From Roseburia sp. (GTDB taxonomy: Bacteria; Bacillota; Clostridia; Lachnospirales; Lachnospiraceae), in assembly GCA_030844625.1 (NCBI GenBank), contig JAUUNJ010000020.1:1-16838 (forward strand): a stretch of DNA of 16,838 nucleotides, read 5' to 3'. This document shows, one piece after another, positions 6,183 through 13,756 of this stretch. Made by a program: the position numbers and the translations under genes. Under the pieces are notes generated by a model. The model was not told the DNA's origin and searched no databases. It was given only the letters and a program-made list of their open reading frames with translations. The stretch's first letter is position 1, and each line of letters begins with the position of its first letter.

Positions 6183-6962
6183 TTATTCTTTCACAAACAC
6201 ATATTCTTTCTCACTGGAAAATTCCTTCTTAAACATATATCCCCGTCTGTTAAACTGTTTAATTTCTTCCAAATTCTCAATTTTATTTTCAGCCATAAAA
6301 CGAACCATCTCACCTCTTGCCATTTTTGCCTGCGTACCTTTTTGAATAATTTGTTTTCTGGCTTCCTCAGAATCTTTCGATGGCACTACATCCTTTTTCC
6401 ATTCACCAAAAATACAAGTAACAAACTTATCTTCCGGATGCAAATAGTTTTCTATACATTTGGAATATTCCTTGGATGCAAGGTTAAGGATAATTCTGTC
6501 ACCATCCAATATCTCTTCATATAGTTTATCACCCCAAAAATCATATAAATCTTTTGTCGCACCAACCTTCGCTTTTGCCTGCATTTCCAGACGATATGGT
6601 GTTACACCGTCCAATGGTTTCACCACTCCATAAAATCCTGACAATATCCTTAAATGCTCCTGCACATAATTCCATTCTTGATCCGTAAAAACTCCCGGTG
6701 CCATATATTGATACTGAATTCCCTCATAGGAAAGCAGTGCCGGCGTCAAATTTCTTTTCAGTTCCATTTCCCTGAATCTGCTAAAATTCAGTTCCGCAAT
6801 TTTATCATTACAGCTCCAGAGTTTCTTTGCCTCATCATAAGTAAGTTTTTGCATCCAACCCATTATTTGCTGTGTTTCATTCATAAAAACAGGAAGGTCT
6901 GTATATTCAAGACTATCGGTATCCACATTCATTTTCTTTGCAGGTGAAATTATAATTTTCAT
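6183..6962 (-). CDS. yaaA: Peroxide stress protein YaaA (DUF328/UPF0246)
   Basis: The 259-residue protein matches YaaA in length and motif order. It opens MKIIISPAKKM, has LNFSRF (58-63) and PALLSYEGIQY, then LSGFYGVVKPLDGVTPYRLEM (107-127). The lysine-rich segment with KMARGEMVRFM lies near the C-terminus. In E. coli YaaA lowers free iron during hydrogen peroxide stress, limiting Fenton damage; the fold binds DNA in vitro. It is cytoplasmic. AGAGGT stands five bases before the ATG. The thiol peroxidase gene ends 25 bases upstream, so the two peroxide-defence genes are almost certainly cotranscribed. Confidence 0.93.
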   Translation of the reverse strand: MKIIISPAKKMNVDTDSLEYTDLPVFMNETQQIMGWMQKLTYDEAKKLWSCNDKIAELNFSRFREMELKRNLTPALLSYEGIQYQYMAPGVFTDQEWNYVQEHLRILSGFYGVVKPLDGVTPYRLEMQAKAKVGATKDLYDFWGDKLYEEILDGDRIILNLASKEYSKCIENYLHPEDKFVTCIFGEWKKDVVPSKDSEEARKQIIQKGTQAKMARGEMVRFMAENKIENLEEIKQFNRRGYMFKKEFSSEKEYVFVKE

Positions 6963-6987
6963 ATGTACCTCTTATTTCCGCTGTGTT

Positions 6988-7440
6988 TTAAAGCAATTCC
7001 AGCATCTGCTTCGGATTCTCTGCTGCCTTTACCTTTTCGAAAGCCTTTTCAATCACCCCATTCTCATCTATTAAATAAGTAGTTCGAACTACTCCCATCA
7101 CCTTTTTACCATACATATTCTTTTCTTTCCATACATCATATGCCTGAATGACTTCAAGTTCTGTATCCGAAAGAAGAATAAATGGCAGGGAATACTTCTC
7201 CTCAAACTTTTTATGAGACGCCACACTATCCTTACTGACACCAATTACAACCGCATCTTTTTCCATGAACTGTGGATACATTTCGCCAAATCCGCATGCC
7301 TGCTTTGTACATCCCGGTGTGTTGTCCTTTGGATAAAAATATAATATTACTTTCTTTCCCTTAAATTCTTCCAGTGTATGTACCTGACCGTTCTGATCCG
7401 GCAATTCAAATGATGGCGCTTTTGTTCCTACTTCTAACAT
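6988..7440 (-). CDS. bcp: Thioredoxin-dependent thiol peroxidase (BCP/peroxiredoxin Q)
   Basis: The 150-residue peroxiredoxin reduces hydrogen peroxide and organic hydroperoxides using thioredoxin. YFYPKDNTPGCTKQACGF places the peroxidatic Cys44 and resolving Cys49 five residues apart, as in the PrxQ/BCP type. VIGVSKDSVASHKKF and the VRTTYLIDENGVI strand complete the fold. The ATG at 7440 is preferred over an upstream in-frame start at 7485 because AGAGGAGG lies seven bases before it and homologues begin with LxxGxxAPxFxLPDQ. It stands between the gtrA-like gene (64-base gap) and yaaA (25-base gap), all on the same strand. Confidence 0.95.
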   Translation of the reverse strand: MLEVGTKAPSFELPDQNGQVHTLEEFKGKKVILYFYPKDNTPGCTKQACGFGEMYPQFMEKDAVVIGVSKDSVASHKKFEEKYSLPFILLSDTELEVIQAYDVWKEKNMYGKKVMGVVRTTYLIDENGVIEKAFEKVKAAENPKQMLELL

Positions 7441-7504
7441 TTTCTGTCCTCCTCTTCCATAATTATTACATAAAGCCAGAACCATATGTCCATTTTATGT
7501 AAAC

Positions 7505-7945
7505 TTATTCTTCTATTAATTCTGTCCTTTCTTTTGCCAGACTATTGGTATCCAGACTTTTTCCAAACACAAAAAATCTGTCATACAAGTATTCTAATAC
7601 GAAATTCGACAACATATTAATTGCTGTCACCAGATAATCATTCCACATAAGCGTATCCGCCAGATAACTTCCAAGTATTGTAGAGACCGGCGTAAATACA
7701 CAATAAAATGCGGCTATCTTTATCATTGCGACCGTCACATTATTTGCCGACTTAAATGTATAGCGACGGTTCAGTGTAAAATTCCACAAAACAGACATTA
7801 TTAATGCAATAAGATAGCTGGGCCAGTAACTCCAACCTGTTAACTCATTCAACAGCGAAAAAATCACTATCTCAATTATTCCCGCTGAAATCGAAAATAA
7901 GACAAATTTTAGCGAGCGCACCATTTCTTTTTTTCTATTACTCAT
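7505..7945 (-). CDS. GtrA family membrane protein
   Basis: The 146-residue protein has four hydrophobic spans and the GtrA/DPMS pattern: LKFVLFSISAGIIEIVIFSLL, then VLWNFTLNRRYTFKS after the second span, and EYLYDRFFVF at the end of the fourth. GtrA-like proteins are thought to help flip or position polyprenyl-phosphate-linked sugars at the membrane. The ATG at 7945 is used rather than the in-frame ATG at 7996: GAAAGGAAAG precedes it, and the likely -10 box (7980-7985) lies inside the longer frame, so a message from that promoter could not encode it. It is the first gene of the operon gtrA-bcp-yaaA-uppS. A link to the uppS-like product through polyprenyl phosphate is plausible but inferred. 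Confidence 0.85.
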   Translation of the reverse strand: MSNRKKEMVRSLKFVLFSISAGIIEIVIFSLLNELTGWSYWPSYLIALIMSVLWNFTLNRRYTFKSANNVTVAMIKIAAFYCVFTPVSTILGSYLADTLMWNDYLVTAINMLSNFVLEYLYDRFFVFGKSLDTNSLAKERTELIEE

Positions 7946-7979
7946 CGACTCTTTCCTTTCGAGTATAATTTGCTTTCCT

Positions 7980-8010
7980 ATTATATCATATTTCAATAAG
8001 ATTTTTTCAA
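7980..8010 (-). promoter_or_regulatory. Promoter of the gtrA-bcp-yaaA-uppS operon
   Basis: The minus strand reads TGATATAAT, a perfect TATAAT (7980-7985) with extended -10 TG. A weak TTGAAA -35 lies at 8005-8010 with a 19-base spacer. The start site would fall near 7974, about 30 bases before the gtrA ATG at 7945. Confidence 0.6.
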
Positions 8011-8052
8011 CAAAATAGGCAATGGAATTTCCCCATTTCCACAGACAAATCA

Positions 8053-8085
8053 GGCAGTAACATTTATACTTAACATGTTACTGCC
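8053..8085 (-). terminator. 10-base-pair hairpin between the aldolase and gtrA genes
   Basis: GGCAGTAACA (8053-8062) and TGTTACTGCC (8076-8085) pair perfectly around a 13-base loop. It lies 30 bases after the aldolase stop codon and upstream of the gtrA promoter. The minus strand continues TGATTTGTCTG, so the U-run is weak. It is probably the aldolase terminator, less likely an operator. Confidence 0.55.
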
Positions 8086-8117
8086 CGTTATTTATTATCT
8101 CATCTTTTTGTATTATT

Positions 8118-9092
8118 TTAATCTAATGCAACAACCTCTTTGTAGAACTCAGCATAATCCTTTCTATTATCTTTTGTAAACTGAATCGCCGTTCTAGGAT
8201 GCTGATTTAAAAGCCCAGTCATCAGATACTGTAAATCATATCCCCAAACCACACCATCTTCACGAAGCTTATTAATATGTTTTTCAATAAACTGTAAAAC
8301 AGGATATACGTTATATTTCGGATTGCGAAGAAATCCTAATAAAAGTTCCATTGCGCAGTTTCCGGCACCTCTTCCCATGGCTGCATATGTTCCATCTAAC
8401 CAGTCCACACCATCTCCTACTGCTTCAATTGTATTCGCAAAAGCAAGCTGCTGGTTATTATGTGCATGAATACCTATCTTTTTTCCATATTTTGCTGCAA
8501 AATTCAAATATATATCTGCAATACGTGCTATCTGTTCAGGATACAATGAACCATAGCTGTCCACGATATAGATTATGTCTACCGGAGATTTCCCAAGGAT
8601 ATCCAGTGCAACATTTAAATCGCTCTCCTGTCCATTGGATATTGCCATGATATTACAGCTTGTCTCATATCCTTTATGTGCAGCATCTTCTATCATATCT
8701 ACTGCAGATGGAATAGTATTTAAATATGTAGCAACACGGATTAAGTCAATGGGGCTGTCCTTCTTTTCTATAATGTCGCTTTTGTAATCGCATCGTCCCA
8801 CATCTGCCATTACAGCAATCTTTAAATCTGTGTTATTATCTCCCACGATTTCTCTGATATCATCATCCTTACAGAATTTCCATTTCCCAAACTTAGTTTC
8901 ATCAAACATTTCTTTTGATGCTTTATATCCAAATTCCATATAATCCACACCTGCCTTTAAATTAGCACGGTATAAATCTTTAACGAACTCGTCTGTAAAG
9001 TAAAAATCGTTAACCAGTCCTCCATCTCTCAATGTGGCATCCAGAACTTTAACGTCTGCACGATATTCCATTAACTTTGATAATTCTTTCAT
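8118..9092 (-). CDS. DRE-TIM metallolyase (HMGL-like aldolase catalytic domain protein)
   Basis: The 324-residue protein folds as a TIM barrel of the HMG-CoA lyase/isopropylmalate synthase/4-hydroxy-2-oxovalerate aldolase superfamily. VLDATLRDGG (16-25) gives the metal-binding Asp18 and catalytic Arg22. GIHAHNNQQLA (207-217) gives His209 and His211. DGTYAAMGRGAGNCAMELL (233-251) forms the glycine-rich C-terminal strand. These residues support an active, divalent-metal-dependent carbon-carbon lyase or synthase. There is no regulatory domain as in homocitrate or isopropylmalate synthases, and no aldehyde dehydrogenase partner (MhpF type) nearby, so the substrate is unknown. AAGGAG lies about ten bases before the ATG. 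It is apparently transcribed alone, with a hairpin after it and blaI diverging upstream. Confidence 0.85.
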   Translation of the reverse strand: MKELSKLMEYRADVKVLDATLRDGGLVNDFYFTDEFVKDLYRANLKAGVDYMEFGYKASKEMFDETKFGKWKFCKDDDIREIVGDNNTDLKIAVMADVGRCDYKSDIIEKKDSPIDLIRVATYLNTIPSAVDMIEDAAHKGYETSCNIMAISNGQESDLNVALDILGKSPVDIIYIVDSYGSLYPEQIARIADIYLNFAAKYGKKIGIHAHNNQQLAFANTIEAVGDGVDWLDGTYAAMGRGAGNCAMELLLGFLRNPKYNVYPVLQFIEKHINKLREDGVVWGYDLQYLMTGLLNQHPRTAIQFTKDNRKDYAEFYKEVVALD

Positions 9093-9239
9093 CCTCTACT
9101 CTCTCCTTAATTCCATATTTTATCTTTTAATTGGTACTTTCCATATTTACGTAACCAAACTGCCAAGTTCTATTGTGCACTAAAAATAAATTATTGGCAA
9201 GATAAAATTTTTATTATTTTCTGTAGTGAATCTGTTTCA

Positions 9240-9268
9240 TTGACTTCCTTTTCAAATATGATTATACT
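9240..9268 (+). promoter_or_regulatory. Promoter of blaI
   Basis: TTGACT (9240-9245), a 17-base spacer and TATACT (9263-9268) match the sigma-A consensus at five of six positions each. The start site should fall near 9275, directly at the operator at 9276-9287. Confidence 0.75.
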
Positions 9269-9275
9269 ATTCATA

Positions 9276-9287
9276 TTACAATTGTAA
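9276..9287. promoter_or_regulatory. BlaI/MecI-type operator
   Basis: TTACAATTGTAA is a perfect 12-base palindrome and contains the TACAnnTGTA core known for BlaI/MecI repressors. It begins at the predicted transcription start of the blaI promoter and ends about six bases before the ribosome binding site. This is the expected place for negative autoregulation. I found no second perfect copy of the core in the window. Confidence 0.75.
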
Positions 9288-9306
9288 GATTTAAGGAGGG
9301 ATTGTT

Positions 9307-9693
9307 TTGACACACCTGCCACAAATTTCCGAAGCTGAATTTGAAGTAATGAAAGTGATATGGAAATACGCACCGATTAATACAAATGAAGTGACTGACC
9401 ATTTAACAAAAACCACAGACTGGAATCCCAAAACCATACACACGCTGCTGAAACGTCTGGTCGCCAAGGGTGCAATCACATATGAGAAGCAAAGCAGAAT
9501 CTTTGTTTACACACCTCTGATTGAGGAAAAAGAATACGTCACTCAGGAGAGTAGTTTTTTTCTGAAACGATACTTTGACGGTGATATATCTGCAATGGTA
9601 TCTTCCTATCTGGAAAACGATAAGCTTTCGGAAAAAGAAATTGATACCCTTAGAAATATTCTTTCCAAACGTTCAAAAAAGAAAGCAGATTAG
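9307..9693 (+). CDS. BlaI/MecI/CopY family repressor (orphan)
   Basis: The 128-residue protein starts at TTG (9307), chosen because AAGGAGG lies seven bases upstream and homologues begin with a short lead into ISEAEFEVMKVIW. A winged helix spans about residues 7-70: TNEVTDHL, the recognition region WNPKTIHTLLKRLVAKGAI and the wing EKQSRIFVYTPLI. Residues 75-120 form the dimerisation helices (YFDGDISAMVSSYLEN). BlaI normally represses beta-lactamase or related genes and is cut by the membrane protease BlaR1. No blaR1 is nearby, and the Asn-Phe bond cut in staphylococcal repressors appears to be Ser-Tyr here. The upstream palindrome suggests autorepression. CopY is less likely because its C-terminal cysteine motif is missing. 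Confidence 0.9.
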   Translation: MTHLPQISEAEFEVMKVIWKYAPINTNEVTDHLTKTTDWNPKTIHTLLKRLVAKGAITYEKQSRIFVYTPLIEEKEYVTQESSFFLKRYFDGDISAMVSSYLENDKLSEKEIDTLRNILSKRSKKKAD

Positions 9694-9748
9694 TTAAAAA
9701 ATATTTTTCATAACAATTCCGACTTTGTCGGCAGTCTGGAGAAATGCT

Positions 9749-9774
9749 ATGATTCATTTTATTAATCATTTTTT
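9749..9774 (+). terminator. Weak terminator of blaI
   Basis: ATGATT (9749-9754) and AATCAT (9764-9769) pair, followed by six T at 9769-9774. It overlaps the 3' end of the convergent histidine kinase gene. A second small hairpin, CCGAC-TTT-GTCGG (9719-9731), lies between it and the blaI stop codon without a T-run. Confidence 0.45.
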
Positions 9775-10674
9775 ATCTTCTAAATATGGAAAGCAAATTG
9801 CAATACAAAATTCCTTTTCCACCAACTCTGCCTGAACACTTCCATTCATTCTGAGAACAAATTCCCTTGCAATGGAGAGACCTAAACCTGTAGAATTTTT
9901 ACTGCGCACTGTATCCGCCTTATAAAATCGTTCGAACACCCTGCTTACATTAATTTGTTCCGGATTTTTTACATCATTGCTAATCTTAATACATATCTGA
10001 TTTTCCTCTCTCCTCAGTACTATTTTTATTTTTTTCTCACCATGTTCCAGTACGTTCTTTACAACATTCTGTATTACCCGTTTTAGAGCCTGTATATTTC
10101 CTTTCATATATAAAGGCTCATCGGTAATTTCAAATTCCGGTTCAATGCCGCTATTGTGCCAATCCTCATAATAAGAGAAAACCGTATCTTTCAAAACACG
10201 GTTTATAAAACATGGTTCCATCTGAATCTGATAAGATTCATTCTTTAATTTGGTAAAGGTAAAGAGTTCCTCCAGCATATCTTTCAGGCTGCCAATTCTC
10301 TCCTGAATAATCGCTATATATTTTTTCTGTTCCTGTGGATTATTACATTGTTCCAACAGTTGAAAATATCCGTCTAACGATGTCAATGGCGTACGAATAT
10401 CATGGGACAGACTCGTATAAGTTTCTGAAATTATTTTTTCTTTTTCCTGATAGTTCTTTTTCTCTTCTCTTTTTTCTATCATTAGGTCATTCAATAAATC
10501 TGTAAGATGACCAATTCCCCCAAAATCAATTTCCCTTGAAATCATCATATTGCTGTCATGCTCTTTTATAAATTCTAACTGGCGGCAGATATCACTGATC
10601 TGCCGCTGGTATTTCCACAAAAATAAAATCAATCCAATAATAATTAAAACCAATATACCTACAAGTATCGCCAT
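9766..10674 (-). CDS. Sensor histidine kinase with a single N-terminal membrane helix
   Basis: The 302-residue kinase pairs with the response regulator encoded at the head of this operon. One hydrophobic helix (about 3-20) anchors it. A HAMP-like or linker helix follows, then the H-box SLSHDIRTPLTS with phospho-acceptor His91, the N-box NVVKNVLEHG (203-212), FERFYKAD (247-254) and the G2 box STGLGLSIA (261-269). The G1 region reads ISNDVKN rather than DNG. There is no extracytoplasmic sensor domain, so the stimulus may come through the ABC transporter or the membrane. The ATG at 10674 is preferred to a TTG at 10683 because GGAG lies ten bases before the ATG but only one before the TTG. It is the last gene of the four-gene unit, 77 bases after the permease gene. 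Confidence 0.92.
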   Translation of the reverse strand: MAILVGILVLIIIGLILFLWKYQRQISDICRQLEFIKEHDSNMMISREIDFGGIGHLTDLLNDLMIEKREEKKNYQEKEKIISETYTSLSHDIRTPLTSLDGYFQLLEQCNNPQEQKKYIAIIQERIGSLKDMLEELFTFTKLKNESYQIQMEPCFINRVLKDTVFSYYEDWHNSGIEPEFEITDEPLYMKGNIQALKRVIQNVVKNVLEHGEKKIKIVLRREENQICIKISNDVKNPEQINVSRVFERFYKADTVRSKNSTGLGLSIAREFVLRMNGSVQAELVEKEFCIAICFPYLEDKK

Positions 10675-10751
10675 GAATATCAATCTCCAGTTCTTTTTAA
10701 AAGTATTACAGTCCGGTCATACCCCAGAAAATAACACGGGATAAACCGTAA

Positions 10752-11597
10752 CTATACAATATCTCTTTTCTCAAACATAACGCTGCTGACAATGGACATC
10801 ACAATAATAAATATAAGTCCCACCACAAGTGCAGCAGCTCCTTCCTTATTTGTAAAATCCATTGACATCTGTGAAATCTTCCCTGTTACTGTATAATTTA
10901 TAATATGAAAATTCTTCGGTGCAATATTTTTTAACAGATTATCGATAGCAGAATATAAAATCATTAGTACATTCATACATAGACATATGGCGATTATCAT
11001 ACTCACTACATTATTGCGGATCAACATCGCAATCGCCATGCATATCAATGCTAACGTAAAATGAAGAAGCACTTCCACCAGAAGGTACCTTATCAGCGCT
11101 CCCACATCACCAAATTTAAGATATCCAAAAAATATTTGATTTGAAATCATCTGTACCATTATATAAATTCCAATGGTTAATATGGTAAATAGAAACAGTG
11201 ATATTTCTTTTGACCAGACAAGTCTGCTCCGCCTTGCCACCTGCCCTCCAATATTTTTGATATATCCACTATTCATATCCGCCGTGGAAAAAATCACAGC
11301 AAAAATAGCAATAAAAATTCCTATGGCCTTCCCTTGAATATTGGCAAATATAATATCATATACTGTTACTTTTTCTGAAGCTTCCGTGGGAAGTGTTACA
11401 GTTATTCCCAGATTCATATTATCCGGTGAAGTGTCCTGTAATTTCTGGCTGCTTTCCTGCTGAACCTCAGTATCATAAAATTCTTCTGCTGACAAATATG
11501 TTGTAAATACGGTAACCAGAGCCAGTATAATCCATACTATATAAAGACTTTTAGTTTTTAACATACGATAGAAATCCATTTTAATCACATTAAGCAT
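10752..11597 (-). CDS. ABC-2 type transporter permease
   Basis: The 281-residue membrane subunit has six predicted spans. A span at about 18-36 is followed by an extracellular segment of roughly 50 residues rich in Glu, Gln and Thr, then five further spans (KAIGIFIAIFAVIFS, FLFTILTIGIYIMVQ, LLHFTLALICMAIAM, MIIAICLCMNVLMIL, VVGLIFIIVMSIVSS). This is the layout of ABC-2 permeases of lantibiotic-immunity and bacitracin-resistance exporters. The ATG at 11597 is chosen over a GTG at 11606: AGGAGG lies eight bases before the ATG, and the start overlaps the end of the ATPase gene as ATGCTTAA, so translation is coupled. It probably exports or expels a peptide or lipid with the adjacent ATPase; the substrate is not shown. 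Confidence 0.88.
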   Translation of the reverse strand: MLNVIKMDFYRMLKTKSLYIVWIILALVTVFTTYLSAEEFYDTEVQQESSQKLQDTSPDNMNLGITVTLPTEASEKVTVYDIIFANIQGKAIGIFIAIFAVIFSTADMNSGYIKNIGGQVARRSRLVWSKEISLFLFTILTIGIYIMVQMISNQIFFGYLKFGDVGALIRYLLVEVLLHFTLALICMAIAMLIRNNVVSMIIAICLCMNVLMILYSAIDNLLKNIAPKNFHIINYTVTGKISQMSMDFTNKEGAAALVVGLIFIIVMSIVSSVMFEKRDIV

Positions 11598-12507
11598 TTG
11601 GAACACCTCCTGTCATATTTAGGAAATAACTTTCCAGTTCTTCGCTCTTTATTGTTATCCCTTTCACAGGCACACCGGCTTTTGCCAGCTCCATGTTAAT
11701 AATCCCGCTGTCATTTAGTCTCTCATAAATTTGAATATGGTGTCTGTCAATTACCTGGTAGTTGATAATTCCCATAACATCCAATATTGGGAGTGCAGAC
11801 TCCGGTTCATCCAGCGTCAGTTCCATTCGCTCACTGCACCGCTTCATCAATTCTTCGTTGGTAATTTCCTCTAACAGACTTCCATTGTGAATAATTCCAT
11901 AGTCCGTTGCCACCTTGGATAACTCCTCCAAAATATGGCTGGAGATAAGAATTGTCATATTTCTCTCTTCTTTTAGTCTTAAAAGTGTATCTCTGACCTC
12001 TGCTATTCCTTGCGGATCAAGACCGTTAATCGGTTCATCCAAAACCATTAAGTCCGGTTCACCTACCAGTGCCAGCGCAATTCCCAGACGTTGTTTCATT
12101 CCCAAAGAAAAATGTTTTGCCCTCTTTTTCTCTGTGCCCTCCAGACCGACAACTTTCAAAATTTCTTCAATATATCCAACCTTTTTTATCCCAAACAATT
12201 TACATTTTAACATCAGATTATCATAGGCACTCATATTGCCGTATAACCCCGGGCTCTCTATCAAACATCCAACTCTGGATCGAATTTTACTTAAATCCCT
12301 TCCCTGATATCCAAAAATCTCAATTTCACCGCTTGTGGGCTTTGACAAACCGCAAATCATCTTTAAAAAAGTAGTTTTACCTGCACCGTTTCTACCGATA
12401 AATCCATAAATACTGCCCTTTTTTAAATGAATATCCACATGATTTACCGCCTTGTGATGACCATACTCTTTTGTCAAAGCATGGGTGCTTAACAACAACT
12501 CACTCAT
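11590..12507 (-). CDS. ABC transporter ATP-binding protein (BcrA/LanF-like)
   Basis: The 305-residue ATPase drives the adjacent permease. Walker A is GRNGAGKTT (38-46). The signature is FSLGMKQRLGIALAL, Walker B is LMVLDEPINGLDP, and the H-loop is ISSHILEELSK. A C-terminal extension of about 90 residues after the nucleotide-binding domain is typical of drug- or lantibiotic-type exporters such as BcrA and NukF/LanF. AAAGGAG precedes the ATG. The gene follows the response regulator by 76 bases and overlaps the permease by eight. The order regulator, ATPase, permease, kinase suggests a detoxification module induced by its own substrate, as in peptide-antibiotic resistance systems. That role is inference. 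Confidence 0.93.
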   Translation of the reverse strand: MSELLLSTHALTKEYGHHKAVNHVDIHLKKGSIYGFIGRNGAGKTTFLKMICGLSKPTSGEIEIFGYQGRDLSKIRSRVGCLIESPGLYGNMSAYDNLMLKCKLFGIKKVGYIEEILKVVGLEGTEKKRAKHFSLGMKQRLGIALALVGEPDLMVLDEPINGLDPQGIAEVRDTLLRLKEERNMTILISSHILEELSKVATDYGIIHNGSLLEEITNEELMKRCSERMELTLDEPESALPILDVMGIINYQVIDRHHIQIYERLNDSGIINMELAKAGVPVKGITIKSEELESYFLNMTGGVPNA

Positions 12508-12583
12508 TTCTGCATCTCCTTTCCTTTTGCTCCTATCTTACCGAAAGATTCCTAATCAATCGCAAAGAAAAAGTAAAAAAAAT

Positions 12584-13258
12584 CTAAAGATGCAGGCGAT
12601 ATCCAATTCCCCACACAGTCTCTATGTATTCTTCCTCCGTTATCTTTTTTATTTTCTTTCTGATATTACTGATATGTACATCCAGTGTCTTTGTCTCTCC
12701 CATATATGGTTCTCTCCATGCGTACTCAAAAATATCCTCTTTGCTGAAAACCTGTTTGGGATGCTTTAACAATAGTTCCAGTATGGCAAATTCCTGTTTT
12801 GTAATCTGTGGAATTTCTTCTCCTTGTATTGTTATGCGAAAAGTTTCTCGATTTAAAACAAGTTTCCTGTGGGAAAGAATTTTTTGCTGTGTCTCTTCCT
12901 TTTTATGACGAAGCTGTATCTGCACCCTTGCAATGACCTCTTTAATTTCAAAAGGTTTTGTTATATAATCATCTGCACCGCCTGTTAATAACTCTATCTT
13001 TTCATCCATATCATCCTTAGCTGTCAGCACAATCACCGGTGTATTGTCTCTACTGCGTATCCCTCTTAACACCTGTTCTCCTGTCATTCCCGGAAGCATT
13101 AAATCAAGCAATACAACAGAATAAGATTTTTGTTCTAAAAGCATTCCTGCTTCTGTTCCCGAAAATGCCTGTTCACATTCATATCCTTCTTTTGATAGGG
13201 CTTCTTTCAGTAATTCATTAATATTTGCATCATCTTCTACAATTAATATGTTTTCCAT
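12584..13258 (-). CDS. OmpR/PhoB-family response regulator
   Basis: The 224-residue protein has a receiver domain (1-120) with acidic pocket E8-D9-D10, phospho-acceptor Asp52 in VVLLDLMLPG, Thr79 in VLTAKDD, and Lys101 in YITKPF. A winged-helix DNA-binding domain follows (about 128-224), with LTKQEF-like ITKQEFAILELLL, VFSKEDIFEYAW, KTLDVHISNIRKKI and the final GIGYRL hairpin. AAGGAGG lies before the ATG. It heads the operon that ends with its likely kinase partner, and it probably regulates this same operon. No convincing promoter or direct-repeat operator was found in the 60 bases between its start and the terminator at 13311-13360. Confidence 0.95.
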   Translation of the reverse strand: MENILIVEDDANINELLKEALSKEGYECEQAFSGTEAGMLLEQKSYSVVLLDLMLPGMTGEQVLRGIRSRDNTPVIVLTAKDDMDEKIELLTGGADDYITKPFEIKEVIARVQIQLRHKKEETQQKILSHRKLVLNRETFRITIQGEEIPQITKQEFAILELLLKHPKQVFSKEDIFEYAWREPYMGETKTLDVHISNIRKKIKKITEEEYIETVWGIGYRLHL

Positions 13259-13310
13259 GATTGCCCTCCTTAAAATAATTTGTCTATCATTTTAACATTC
13301 AGTAAGCAAT

Positions 13311-13360
13311 AAATAAAAGAGTCCCTAAAATCAAATATAACCAAACTGATCTTAGGGACT
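13311..13360 (-). terminator. Terminator of the Spx/ArsC-family gene
   Basis: Arms 13320-13333 and 13347-13360 (AGTCCCTAAAATCA / TGATCTTAGGGACT) pair over 14 bases with one mismatch. On the minus strand the stem is followed by CTTTTATTTATT. It lies 19 bases after the stop codon and insulates the two-component operon from this gene. Confidence 0.8.
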
Positions 13361-13378
13361 TATTTTACCAATTATTCT

Positions 13379-13732
13379 TTAGTTTTCGACCACTGTTTTC
13401 CACTCTTCTTCTTTAAATCCCACACAGACTATGGAATCCTTCACAAGAATCGGCCGTTTCACCAGCATTCCGTCAGTTGCCAGAAGTTCATATTTTTCCT
13501 CATCACTCATTTCCGGCAGTTTGTCTTTTAATTTCATTTCCTTATAAAGCAATCCACTTGTATTGAAAAATCTTTTTAATGGCAGTCCACTATTTTCATG
13601 CCACTTTTTTAGTTCCTCCAATGTGGGATTGTCTTCTTTTATATTTCTATCCTGATATTTAACTCCACTTTCATCAAGAAACTTTTTTGCCCTTTTACAG
13701 GTCGTACATTTTGGATATTCCACAAATAACAT
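13379..13732 (-). CDS. Arsenate reductase (ArsC)/Spx family protein
   Basis: The 117-residue protein has a thioredoxin-like fold. YPKCTTCKRAKKFLD puts a CxxC pair at Cys9 and Cys12, followed by a GLPLKRFFNTSG segment and LLATDGMLVKRPILV with the conserved Arg93-Pro94. Members are either thiol-dependent arsenate reductases, Spx-like regulators or, most often in Clostridia, uncharacterised reductases. There is no arsB, acr3 or arsR nearby, so an arsenic role is not supported. The CxxC fits redox activity. The ATG at 13732 is preferred over one at 13756 because AGGAGAG lies before it and the fold begins at once; the longer start has no ribosome binding site. Confidence 0.88.
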   Translation of the reverse strand: MLFVEYPKCTTCKRAKKFLDESGVKYQDRNIKEDNPTLEELKKWHENSGLPLKRFFNTSGLLYKEMKLKDKLPEMSDEEKYELLATDGMLVKRPILVKDSIVCVGFKEEEWKTVVEN

Positions 13733-13756
13733 CTTAGTACTCTCCTTTTTATTCAT

